35,220 bases of DNA from Schlesneria paludicola DSM 18645. GTDB taxonomy: Bacteria; Planctomycetota; Planctomycetia; Planctomycetales; Planctomycetaceae. The translations under genes and the position numbers were made by a program. Below, in pieces: positions 23,062 through 30,813 of the stretch. The notes beneath the pieces were generated by a model that worked only from the letters and a program-made list of their open reading frames with translations, had not been told where the DNA came from and did not search any database. The stretch spans positions 1 to 35,220 of the forward strand of contig CAMAYU010000044.1 of NCBI GenBank assembly GCA_945862235.1, written 5' to 3'. Within the stretch, counting starts at the first letter, position 1. Every line of letters begins with the position of its first letter.

Positions 23062-24831
23062 ATGAGCGAACCTGACAGCAAGAACTTCACAGCGAACCCG
23101 TTGCCTTCGCTCCCCAGTTGGTATCCGGCGTGGGCGAAGGAGTTGGCTGAGCTGTATTTCTCCGGCACGATCAACACGTTTGTGCTGCACGGCAACGTGC
23201 ATGATTTGGTGCGGCAGCCTGCGGCAGACGGCAAGGACAAATTCACTTCGCTGAGCGACTTCGTGGCCTCGCAGATCTTCGGCTCGTGGGAGATTGTGTT
23301 GAGCTACGATCTCGGTCGGGGATTGAGGCCACTGGCGGGAGCCGACTCGAAACGATTGCAGCAGATGATGCAGCATGTCACCGCGCAACTCGGAGCGCCG
23401 AATACGTGGACCCGCGATCCGGACAAAGTGCTCGACCAACTCGATTCGCTGCTGCAACGGAATCTGTTGGAAGACAACCTTGCCAACCGCAAACGAATCG
23501 GCTTGGTCTTCGAGCACGCTCAGTTTTTAGTGCCGACTGGCGACTTGGCCTCGGTGGCGCGAGGACAAGCGTCGCGGTTGGTGCGGTTCATGAGTTGGGC
23601 TTCGAATCCGTACCTCAAGCGGCTGAACATGGCCTTCTGTTTGATCACGGACAAGCAGTCCGAGATCAGCGAGCGGCTGGTCAACAATCCGTATGTCGCC
23701 TCGCTGGAGATCCCGCTGCCGAGTGTTGAGGACCGTCGTCAGTTCGTGGCATCGACGGCCACGAGCATCGCACCGGGCGGCCTGACGCCGGAAGGACTCG
23801 TTCAGAATTCCGCCGGGCTGAATCTCGTCAATTTGAACGTGCTGCTGTCGAACGCCAGCACACGCGGTCTCGACCCGAAGCAGTTCCGCAAACTCAAGAA
23901 GAACATGATCGAGCGGCAGTGTCAGGGGCTGGTCGACTTCGTCGAGCCGCCGCACACGCTGGACCTGATTGTCGGTTCGCCCGAAGCAAAAGCGCGTTTG
24001 GAGCAAGACGCGAAATGGATTGCCGAGGGCAAACTCGACACGGCTCCGATGGGGTACTTGTTCTGCGGTTCGGTCGGCACGGGCAAGACGTTTCTGGCCG
24101 AGTGTTATGCGGGTTCGATGGGCATCCCCTGCTTGAAGCTCCGCAACTTTCGCTCAAAGTTCGTCGGTGAAACCGAAGGTAACTTGGAACAGGTGCTGAC
24201 AGTCTTGAAGTCGCTCGGCCCGGTCGTGGTCATCGTCGATGAGGCGGATGCGACGCTCGGTAATCGAAATCAAGACGGCGACTCGGGGACATCCGGCCGT
24301 GTCTTTTCGATGATCGCGCAACAGATGGGAGACACAAAATATCGCGGCAAGATCATCTGGATGCTGCTGACGTGCCGTCCCGATCTGTTGCCGATCGACT
24401 TGAAGCGGCAGGGGCGTTGCGAGGTTCACATCCCGCTGTTCGCACCGACGACCAGTGAAGACATCGCCGCCATGTTTCGGTCGATGTCGAAGAAAAACAA
24501 AGTGCCGCTGGCGGCGGATGCGATCCCCGAGGTCTCGCCCGACCGTCAGTTGAGCGGCGCAGATTTGGAGAGCATACTCCTCGCGGCACGTCGCGGGGCG
24601 TTGGCCGACGGGCGGGATACCGTCGAAAAAACGGACCTCGAACAGGCGGTCGCCGAGTTCATCCCGTCGTCGGAGGGCTTGGAAAAAGAAATGCAAGAAA
24701 TCGCCGCCGTGCTCGAATGCACCGAACGCAATTTCCTGCCGCCGAAGTGGCGGGAACAAGTCGGCTCGCCCGAATCGCGTGCGAAACTGCAAGAACGGAT
24801 GGTCGCCATTCGGCAGTTGGTCGAACGCTGA
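23062..24831 (+). CDS. AAA+ ATPase with a degenerate N-terminal ATPase-like domain, PspA-associated
   Basis: A 589-residue cytoplasmic protein. The C-terminal AAA module has Walker A GSVGTGKT (336-343), a substrate-contact loop SKFVGETEG (365-373), Walker B VVVIVDEADA (388-397), sensor-1 LLTCRPD (435-441) and a probable arginine finger in RQGRCEVHIP (Arg452 region). The N-terminal half (about 20-290) has strand-like blocks FVLHGNVHDLV (40-50) and RIGLVFEHAQFL (145-156) that look like eroded Walker A and B positions, suggesting an inactive tandem ATPase domain. FtsH/Vps4-like AAA proteins remodel polymers; by analogy it may disassemble PspA. That is inference from adjacency. GAAAGAG precedes the ATG. 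Confidence 0.8.
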   Translation: MSEPDSKNFTANPLPSLPSWYPAWAKELAELYFSGTINTFVLHGNVHDLVRQPAADGKDKFTSLSDFVASQIFGSWEIVLSYDLGRGLRPLAGADSKRLQQMMQHVTAQLGAPNTWTRDPDKVLDQLDSLLQRNLLEDNLANRKRIGLVFEHAQFLVPTGDLASVARGQASRLVRFMSWASNPYLKRLNMAFCLITDKQSEISERLVNNPYVASLEIPLPSVEDRRQFVASTATSIAPGGLTPEGLVQNSAGLNLVNLNVLLSNASTRGLDPKQFRKLKKNMIERQCQGLVDFVEPPHTLDLIVGSPEAKARLEQDAKWIAEGKLDTAPMGYLFCGSVGTGKTFLAECYAGSMGIPCLKLRNFRSKFVGETEGNLEQVLTVLKSLGPVVVIVDEADATLGNRNQDGDSGTSGRVFSMIAQQMGDTKYRGKIIWMLLTCRPDLLPIDLKRQGRCEVHIPLFAPTTSEDIAAMFRSMSKKNKVPLAADAIPEVSPDRQLSGADLESILLAARRGALADGRDTVEKTDLEQAVAEFIPSSEGLEKEMQEIAAVLECTERNFLPPKWREQVGSPESRAKLQERMVAIRQLVER

Positions 24832-24966
24832 GGGAAGATTTTTGATTGCCGTTTTTAATTTTCGATTGCGGACGGAACGATACGGAACGTGTGATACAGG
24901 CCGATCAGGTTTCAATCTCTGATTTGAAATCGGATATTTCAGATTCATACTTCAAAGGACTTCGTG

Positions 24967-25269
24967 ATGGCTGACTCCCCGGTGCGGCAAAGCTGGTTGG
25001 ATGACAAATCCCAAACGACGTTGATCGACGAATACACCCAGAAGCTCATCACGTTCATGGAGGCCATCTCCGACGGATTCGTGGATGAGGCCGAGTTGGC
25101 GGCGCAGGAACAACGGCTCGTCGCGCTGATGAAAGAGGTCGAGCCGTCGCTCAATGACGCTCTGCACGGCAAAGTGACGCGGCTATTGTGCGAGCTGTCC
25201 GCCTTCAACATCATGCAGACGTTGCACTCGTTGCAGTCCGGTCGCCCGAAGACGAAGTTCCAAGGATAG
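24967..25269 (+). CDS. 100-residue helical protein of the PspA-AAA-ABC cluster
   Basis: A small soluble protein, MADSPVRQSWLDDKSQ and on, predicted all-helical with acidic heptad-like stretches (TLIDEYTQKLITFMEAI; EAELAAQEQRLVALMKEVE). It has no signal peptide, cysteine pair or known motif. AAAGGA precedes the ATG at 24967; a GTG one codon earlier is an alternative. It lies 135 bp after the AAA gene and is followed by the family B palindrome. I infer an adaptor or regulator of its neighbours, without direct evidence. Confidence 0.65.
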   Translation: MADSPVRQSWLDDKSQTTLIDEYTQKLITFMEAISDGFVDEAELAAQEQRLVALMKEVEPSLNDALHGKVTRLLCELSAFNIMQTLHSLQSGRPKTKFQG

Positions 25270-25284
25270 ACGGCAATTCGAACC

Positions 25285-25347
25285 GTAGAGCAGGCGGCTC
25301 GCCTGTTGATTTTGTCATTGGCATCACAGGCGAGCCGCCTGTGCTAC
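25285..25347. repeat. REP/BIME-like palindromic element, family B, copy 3
   Basis: Arms GTAGAGCAGGCGGCTCGCCT and, from the other side, GTAGCACAGGCGGCTCGCCT differ at two positions. Each arm is GTAG plus a hairpin (CAGGCG-GCT-CGCCTG). It lies 15 bases after the 100-residue protein gene and 19 bases before the substrate-binding protein gene, inside the cluster. Confidence 0.85.
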
Positions 25348-25366
25348 AGAAAACAGAAAGCACATC

Positions 25367-27124
25367 ATGGCGGGTCAACCGAAAGCTCCGTTTTATGCGG
25401 CTGTGGGATGCGTGGTCCTCGGCCTAGTCGGGTTCGCGATGTTTCGGGCGGATGTCTTCGCGCCGAAGGGGAATCAGAACAAGCCCAACGAGGTCATTGA
25501 TCTGAAAAAGCTCGGCGGAGGCGGAGACGATTTGAAGCCCGGTGCCGTCGAGGCGCATGACGACTCCAGCGTCACGACGCTCAAGGAATACACCTTCAAG
25601 CCGTCGGAGAAGCTGCCACCGGTAAAGGGGACCGCCGCGTATCAGCCGCTCGCCGACAACACGGTTCGCTTCGCACTCAACGTCTGGGCCGGTTGGGCTC
25701 CGATCATTCATGCGAACAACGGATTCAAACCGGAGAAGGTTTGGAAGTCGGCGGACGGAAAAGACTTCAAAGTCGAGTTGGTGCTGATCGACAACCCAAT
25801 CGAAATGCGGGATGCCTACACGGCGGGCGACGTTCAAATCGGCTGGGCGACGCTCGACATGTTGCCGCTGATTGTGGATGGCTTCGTCGATGCGTCGGGC
25901 CGTCCGAAAGACAGCCGGGTCATGCCGCGCGTCTTCCAGCAGATCGACTGGTCGAACGGCGGCGACGGCATCGTAGTGCGAGACAGCATCAAGACCGTGA
26001 CCGATCTGCGCGGCAAGTCAATCGCCCTTGCCGAGAACTCACCATCACATTACTTCCTGTTGAACATGCTCGTCGCCGGTGGGATTCAGCCCGGCGAGGT
26101 GAAGTTGAATTTCACCGGGACCGCGTTTGAAGCGGCGGCGGCATTCAATGCGGACAAGAACATCGCGGCGGCGGTCTCGTGGGCTCCCGACATCTACAAA
26201 TTGTCGGAGGTGAAAGGGAACCGGCTGCTCGTTTCCACGGGCACCGCGAACAAGCTGATCGCTGATGTCTGGTTCGCCCGCGCGGACTTCGCTCACGATC
26301 ACATGCCGATCATCGAGGGATTGACGCGCGGCATCTTCGACTCGATGGCGGCTCTCAAGCTGGACGCCGAGAAGCAGAAGGTGTCCGAGTTGATGGCCGC
26401 CGGATACGGACTGCCGCCCGCCGACGCGCTGGGAATGCTCGGCGATGCGCACAGCACCAACTGGGCCGAGAACCATCAGTTCTTCAAGAACCAGAACAAC
26501 CCAACCAACTTCGCGCGGGTCTGGAACCAAGCCTATTACCTCTATCGCTCGATTCGGCAGGTCAAGAACCAGTCCGTGCCGTTCGATCAGGTCATGGATT
26601 TCACGGTCATCGACAAGTTGGGGCAGGACGAAAAGTACCGCTCGCAGACGGATGAGTCGGTCGTGCAATTCGTTCCCAAGTCAACGACCGAAGTGCGCGG
26701 GGCCGAAGAGATCCTCACCAACACCGTCGTGATCCACTTCTATCCCAATAGTTTTGAAATCTATAAGAAGGTAACGAAGGATCAAGACGGCAAGACGATT
26801 GAAGTCGACTACGACCCAAAGGCCAAGTTTGTCGTCGAAGAAATCGCCAAGCTGGCCGGTCAGTTCGGCAACGCCCGCGTCATCATCGAAGGGCATACCG
26901 ACGGTTCAATGCGCGGCAAAGCCCCCGATGAAATGGTGAAAGGGCTGTCGGAGAACCGGGCCAACGCCGTGAAGCAATCGCTGGTCCAACAGTTCAAGAT
27001 GGATCAGAACAAGTTCAACGTCGTGGGACATGGCTGGGAACATCCGGCCGACTCAACCGACCCGCTCAACCACGCCAAGAACCGCCGCGTCGAGGTCAAG
27101 ATTTACACGGCGGAGCAGGAGTGA
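25367..27124 (+). CDS. Membrane-anchored ABC substrate-binding domain fused to an OmpA peptidoglycan-binding domain
   Basis: A 585-residue protein. Residues 8-26 form an uncleaved-looking membrane anchor (FYAAVGCVVLGLVGFAMF). A proline- and acid-containing linker follows (30-95). Residues about 98-440 form a NMT1/SsuA/TauA-type periplasmic binding domain: LNVWAGWAPIIHANNGFKP, the VQIGWATLDMLPLIVDG strand, TDLRGKSIALAENSPSHYFL and AAAVSWAPDIYKLSE. Residues about 455-580 form an OmpA-like domain: IIEGHTDGS (506-514), LSENRANAVKQSL (527-539), VVGHGWEHP and NRRVEVKIY (572-580). The permease and ATPase follow. The architecture would hold a solute-binding domain between inner membrane and peptidoglycan. 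The ligand is unknown. Confidence 0.85.
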   Translation: MAGQPKAPFYAAVGCVVLGLVGFAMFRADVFAPKGNQNKPNEVIDLKKLGGGGDDLKPGAVEAHDDSSVTTLKEYTFKPSEKLPPVKGTAAYQPLADNTVRFALNVWAGWAPIIHANNGFKPEKVWKSADGKDFKVELVLIDNPIEMRDAYTAGDVQIGWATLDMLPLIVDGFVDASGRPKDSRVMPRVFQQIDWSNGGDGIVVRDSIKTVTDLRGKSIALAENSPSHYFLLNMLVAGGIQPGEVKLNFTGTAFEAAAAFNADKNIAAAVSWAPDIYKLSEVKGNRLLVSTGTANKLIADVWFARADFAHDHMPIIEGLTRGIFDSMAALKLDAEKQKVSELMAAGYGLPPADALGMLGDAHSTNWAENHQFFKNQNNPTNFARVWNQAYYLYRSIRQVKNQSVPFDQVMDFTVIDKLGQDEKYRSQTDESVVQFVPKSTTEVRGAEEILTNTVVIHFYPNSFEIYKKVTKDQDGKTIEVDYDPKAKFVVEEIAKLAGQFGNARVIIEGHTDGSMRGKAPDEMVKGLSENRANAVKQSLVQQFKMDQNKFNVVGHGWEHPADSTDPLNHAKNRRVEVKIYTAEQE

Positions 27125-27148
27125 GATGGGTTGACGCTTTTTGATTCC

Positions 27149-27178
27149 CTCGTTCCCAAGCTTCCGCTTGGGAACGAG
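27149..27178. repeat. Hairpin between the substrate-binding and permease genes (family I)
   Basis: CTCGTTCCCAAGC-TTCC-GCTTGGGAACGAG forms a perfect 13-bp stem with a 4-base loop. It begins 25 bases after one stop and ends 28 bases before the next ATG. It may attenuate or protect the mRNA. Similar motifs are dispersed in many genomes. Confidence 0.75.
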
Positions 27179-27206
27179 TTGTTCGGCTGTTTTGGAGCCA
27201 CGCGGC

Positions 27207-28163
27207 ATGAACTCCACTTTTTTGAACAGGCTGTCGCACAACTGGCTGACGTTGCGCAAGCCCGTGTCGAGGTTGCAGGCCATCGGTTTGGGTGTGGCCT
27301 GTGTTCTGGTTTGCCTGGCCGGGTGGTGGTTCCTCACGCGGGGGGCGTATGAGTCGCGGATCGTGGGTCCGCTGACATTGCCCAGTCCGGCCGAAACGTT
27401 TGGCAAATTCCCCGAGCTGTGGAATGACTTCGCCCTGACCCGCAATGTGCTGGTGACGTTGCGGCGGGTCAGCATCGGCTTCGCACTGGCGCTGATCGTC
27501 GGCGTTCCGATCGGCGTGACGGCGGGGTGCTTTCCGCGAGTCCATGCCTTTCTATCACCGCTGATCATGCTCGGACGCAACGTCCCCTTGGCGGCCGTGC
27601 TGCCGCTAATGATCTTCATTTTTGGAGCGGGTGAGAAAAACAAGGTGATGTTCATCTTCGTGGCCTCGGTGGCGTTCGTGATCTCCGACGCCGCGCGGGC
27701 CATCATGGATGTGTCGGCGCGGTACATCGACACCGCCTACACGCTCGGTGCCAGCCGGTGGCAGACGATCACCAAAGTCCTCGTGCCGCTGGCCGCCCCG
27801 ACGATTTTCAGTGCCTGCCGCCAGATGTTCGGCTTGGCGTTCGGATACATCATGCTGGCCGAGTCGATCAAAATCGCCGACGACGTTGGTGGGCTGGGTT
27901 ATCAAATTCAGATCTTCCAGCGGCGCGGGTTTCGCGAACACATCTACCTGATCATTCTCGTGATCCCGATGGTGGCGCTCGTCATCGATCAGGTGCTGGC
28001 CTGGGTTCAGCGGCAGTTGTTTCCGCATGTCTACGGCGGCGACGGCGTGCTGCGTTCGCTGGTGCGGGTCACGCTGATCCCGTGGGAGAACATGAAGTCG
28101 CGGGCGTTTTATCGGACGCCAACGAGCCTCCCGTCGGTCGCAACAGCAGAAGGGCCGAAATGA
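27207..28163 (+). CDS. ABC transporter permease, NitT/TauT type
   Basis: A 318-residue integral membrane protein with about six transmembrane helices (first at about 26-43). The cytoplasmic EAA loop that docks the ATPase is visible as YIDTAYTLGASRWQTITKVL (173-192), followed by VPLAAPTIFSACR. LPSPAETFGKFPELW after the first helix is typical of SsuC/TauC/NrtB permeases. The ATG at 27207 has GGAG 10 bases upstream; an earlier in-frame start would run through the hairpin and looks spurious. The ATPase gene overlaps its stop by ATGA. With one permease gene it should work as a homodimer. Confidence 0.9.
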   Translation: MNSTFLNRLSHNWLTLRKPVSRLQAIGLGVACVLVCLAGWWFLTRGAYESRIVGPLTLPSPAETFGKFPELWNDFALTRNVLVTLRRVSIGFALALIVGVPIGVTAGCFPRVHAFLSPLIMLGRNVPLAAVLPLMIFIFGAGEKNKVMFIFVASVAFVISDAARAIMDVSARYIDTAYTLGASRWQTITKVLVPLAAPTIFSACRQMFGLAFGYIMLAESIKIADDVGGLGYQIQIFQRRGFREHIYLIILVIPMVALVIDQVLAWVQRQLFPHVYGGDGVLRSLVRVTLIPWENMKSRAFYRTPTSLPSVATAEGPK

Positions 28164-29062
28164 GCCAGCCGCTACCCGCCTCGCCGGGAACCGCATCCCA
28201 CGAGCACGTCGTCGGAATGGGAACGGTCTTGGACCACGTGCGGACACCGCGCGAAGTCTTGCGTCCGCACATCGTCGAGTTCCGCAACGTGACGAAGACA
28301 TACAACGTCGGCAAAGCGGAGGAATTCACCGCGATCCGCGATGTGAACTTCGTCGTCGAGGACATCGCCGACAAAGGAGAATTCATCTGTGTGCTCGGTC
28401 CCAGTGGCTGCGGCAAGAGCACGATCCTGCGGTTGATCGCCGGATTAGAGCCGCAGTATCCGGCCACGGGCGGTGATGTCCTTGTGCTGGGCAAGCCCGT
28501 CATCGGCTCCGGCTCCGATCGCGGGATGGTCTTTCAGGACTACACCAGCTTCGATCATCGCACCGTGTTGGAAAACGTGACGTTCGGATTGGAGTGCCTC
28601 CACATGCCACGCAAGCAGCGGGACGAACTCGGTCGCGAATGGATTCAGAAGATGGGGCTGAACGTCGAGAACGACGCCCAGAAATACCCGCACGAACTTT
28701 CCGGCGGCATGAGGCAGCGGGTGGCCATCGCCCGCACGCTGGCCCTGAAACCGCGAATCATTCTGATGGACGAACCGTTTGGGGCACTCGATCCGCTGAC
28801 CCGGTTGAACATGCAGGACTTGTTAGTCAAGCTGTGGAAAGAAGTGCAGGCGACCGTCTTCTTCATCACGCACTCGATTGAAGAGGCGGTGTTTCTCGGC
28901 GACCGCGTGTACCTGATGAGCAACTCACCCGGCACGATCACGGAAGAGTTGAAGATTGAACCGGCCAACCGTCCGGCGCATGAGATGCAGCGTCAGCCGG
29001 AGTTCCTCGAGGCCGTCTACTACATCCGCGACAAGATCACGAAGCTGGAATCGAATCCGTGA
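28160..29062 (+). CDS. ABC transporter ATP-binding protein, NitT/TauT type
   Basis: A 300-residue ATPase. Walker A is GPSGCGKST (80-88), the Q-loop VFQDYTSFD (124-132), the signature LSGGMRQRVAIA (180-191), Walker B IILMDEPFGALD (200-211) and the switch His in FFITHSIEEA (234-243). This matches SsuB/TauB/NrtD proteins. It has a longer N-terminus (about 35 residues) before the FRNVTKTY strand. Its ATG overlaps the permease stop (ATGA), which indicates translational coupling, and its own stop overlaps the next start. Confidence 0.93.
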   Translation: MSQPLPASPGTASHEHVVGMGTVLDHVRTPREVLRPHIVEFRNVTKTYNVGKAEEFTAIRDVNFVVEDIADKGEFICVLGPSGCGKSTILRLIAGLEPQYPATGGDVLVLGKPVIGSGSDRGMVFQDYTSFDHRTVLENVTFGLECLHMPRKQRDELGREWIQKMGLNVENDAQKYPHELSGGMRQRVAIARTLALKPRIILMDEPFGALDPLTRLNMQDLLVKLWKEVQATVFFITHSIEEAVFLGDRVYLMSNSPGTITEELKIEPANRPAHEMQRQPEFLEAVYYIRDKITKLESNP

Positions 29063-29934
29063 GCCTGCTGAAGTACGTCCAAACCGCGTTCCAAAACCGC
29101 TGGAATTTGTTGGCGCTCTTCGGCGGCGTCGGCCTCTCGGTCTTGAGCGGTCATCCCGACATCACGCTGCCGCTGGTCGCCGCTGTCGAGATCGGCTACT
29201 TGACGATGCTGGGGACTCACCCCAAGTTCCAGCGCGCGGTGGATGCCCAAGACGCGGCGGCGGCGCGGGACAAGAATTCGGACTCGGCCAACGGGGTACT
29301 CCGCCAGATCCTCAAACAACTTCCCGCCCCAGCCCTGACCCGTTATGAACGGCTCCGGGCAAGTCTTCAGGAACTGCGGCAGATCGCCGACGACTTGCAG
29401 CAGTCCGGAACCCTCGCCTCCGGCCAACCACTGGAATCTTTTCAACTCGCCGGTCTCGATCGGCTGATGTGGATTTTCTTGCGGCTGATGTTCACGCAGT
29501 TCTCGCTCGGGAAATTCCTAGAGCGGACCAGCCGCGACCGGATCGTGGCCGACATCAAGCAAGCCCAGACGCGCCTCAACGCGATCCCCGCGACGGACGA
29601 ATCGCCGCACGCTCAGAAGATGCGGCGCACCCTGCAAGACAACGCACAGACCTGTCAGGAGCGTCTCGCGAATTACGAGAAGGCCCAAGCCAACTATGAG
29701 TTCGTCGGCCACGAACTCGACCGTCTCGAAAACAAGATCAAGTCGCTGGCCGAACTCGGCGTGAACCGCCAGGAACCGGACTACATCTCCAGCCAGGTGG
29801 ACACCGTCGCCCGCAGCCTGCTCGACACCGAACAGACGATGAACGACCTGCACTTCGCCACCGGCCTCGGCCCCCTCAACGACGAAACCCCCGACCTCAT
29901 CCAGCAACGGGTCGTGCAGGCCGAAAACAATTGA
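29059..29934 (+). CDS. Membrane-anchored coiled-coil protein closing the PspA-ABC cluster
   Basis: A 291-residue protein of unknown family starting with GTG in the overlap GTGA with the ATPase stop. Residues 16-52 are hydrophobic and could form a hairpin of two membrane segments (NLLALFGGVGLSVLSG; LPLVAAVEIGYLTML). The rest is mostly charged helix with coiled-coil character (about 155-250, including QDNAQTCQERLANYEKAQAN and HELDRLENKIKSL). A coiled-coil partner near PspA suggests a membrane receptor or scaffold. This is inferred from gene order only. Confidence 0.75.
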   Translation: MSLLKYVQTAFQNRWNLLALFGGVGLSVLSGHPDITLPLVAAVEIGYLTMLGTHPKFQRAVDAQDAAAARDKNSDSANGVLRQILKQLPAPALTRYERLRASLQELRQIADDLQQSGTLASGQPLESFQLAGLDRLMWIFLRLMFTQFSLGKFLERTSRDRIVADIKQAQTRLNAIPATDESPHAQKMRRTLQDNAQTCQERLANYEKAQANYEFVGHELDRLENKIKSLAELGVNRQEPDYISSQVDTVARSLLDTEQTMNDLHFATGLGPLNDETPDLIQQRVVQAENN

Positions 29935-29999
29935 CGCATTCCAGTTTCGGCTTGGGACCGGCGCGCAAATAACTGTCGTTGTTTCTTCAGCAGAGGAAA

Positions 30000-30526
30000 T
30001 CAAAGAGGTTGGGAATCGTTGTTGTCTGACTCGTCGTTGAAGTGGACCTGCCGACGGCCGCGCGCGTTCATGGTGGGAGCAAGCCCGAGGCGCTGCGCGG
30101 TGGTTTCGATCCAGTCGGAATCGCCGAACGGGTTGCCTCGCTGAGCTGAGGAGGTCTGTCAGTTCGCGGTCTGTCAGTGGCTCATTGACGCGCGCCAGCC
30201 AATGGGGAGCACGCGGGATCGGCCACGAAGACCGCAAGGTCGGAACCGGCTCAACGGGTTGTTGCCAGCGCCGCAGCGAATCCCAACGCCAGTCTTCGGC
30301 ACGAGCCGTCCGTTCCGCTTGCAGCGCGTTCCGCGCGACATACCGACACACGGTCAGGAAATGAGCGTGGTAGCGCATCGTGTGCGTGGACTCAACGCAG
30401 GAAGCGACTCATCTCCCCATCCTGAGTGGAACGCAACACCAGATGCCAGTGATTGGGCATCAACTGGTAACGGAACAACTGCACGGCGTATCGCTACAGC
30501 CCTTCGCTGAGTATCTGCACCCCTTT
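30000..30526 (-). pseudogene. Decayed REP-associated tyrosine transposase (RAYT, TnpA_REP/Y1 family)
   Basis: Three frames of the minus strand together read as a RAYT. First frame: ILSEGL, a TAG stop (30494-30496), then RYAVQLFRYQLMPNHWHLVL with the HUH motif His-Trp-His at 30443-30451, up to SRFLR and a TGA (30392-30394). Second frame (from 30378): RYHAHFLTVCRYVARNALQA and AEDWRWDSL, then PWPIPRAPHWLARVNEPLTD-like sequence. Third frame: GNPFGDSDWIETTAQRLGL to a stop at 30000-30002. About 25 residues between RYHAH and HFLTVCRY are missing, where the family has GRFKSF. Two stops, two frameshifts and a deletion show it is dead. Confidence 0.85.
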
Positions 30527-30548
30527 GATTTTGATTTGCGCAAAACGA

Positions 30549-30575
30549 TTGCGGCGTCTCAGAGAGACGCCGCAA
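30549..30575. repeat. Perfect hairpin beside the RAYT remnant
   Basis: TTGCGGCGTCTC-AGA-GAGACGCCGCAA is a perfect 12-bp stem with a 3-base loop. It lies just upstream of the RAYT remnant. A shorter one, GTTGGG-TGG-CCCAAC, follows at 30586-30600. Confidence 0.75.
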
Positions 30576-30711
30576 CGGAAATTGTGTTGGGTGGCCCAAC
30601 ATCGCACTGTGCCGGTTTGTGAGATTCACAGCCGGGCGTGTTGACCGGGGCAACTCGCCACTTGTCAGCCAAGGCTGGCACCGCCCCACCGACCGGTTGC
30701 CATCGTCCACG

Positions 30712-30813
30712 TCAGTCCTTCTTCACGATCGACTTGATCTCGGGCTTCTTGGCGTCCTTCTTCGGTTTCTTGTCCTTCTTGTCCTTCTTCTGGCTGTTGT
30801 TTCCCTTGCCCAT
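30712..30813 (-). CDS. 33-residue lysine-rich microprotein
   Basis: The predicted peptide begins MGKGNNSQKKDKKDKKPKK and ends EIKSIVKKD. Nearly half of its residues are lysine. AAGGA sits about 8 bases upstream of the ATG at 30813, which argues for translation. The frame is open upstream but reads as non-protein-like. It could bind nucleic acid or be intrinsically disordered. No family is assigned. Confidence 0.55.
   Translation of the reverse strand: MGKGNNSQKKDKKDKKPKKDAKKPEIKSIVKKD

Noticed and set aside
27758..28159. Upstream extension of the ABC ATPase gene by 134 codons
   Set aside because: This part overlaps the permease gene in another frame and has no similarity to ABC proteins; the ATG at 28160 gives the standard ATGA overlap.
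29518..30378. Single 286-codon minus-strand gene covering the RAYT region
   Set aside because: Only part of it reads as RAYT; the rest is antisense to the coiled-coil protein gene, and the family is completed only by switching frames, so a pseudogene is the better reading.
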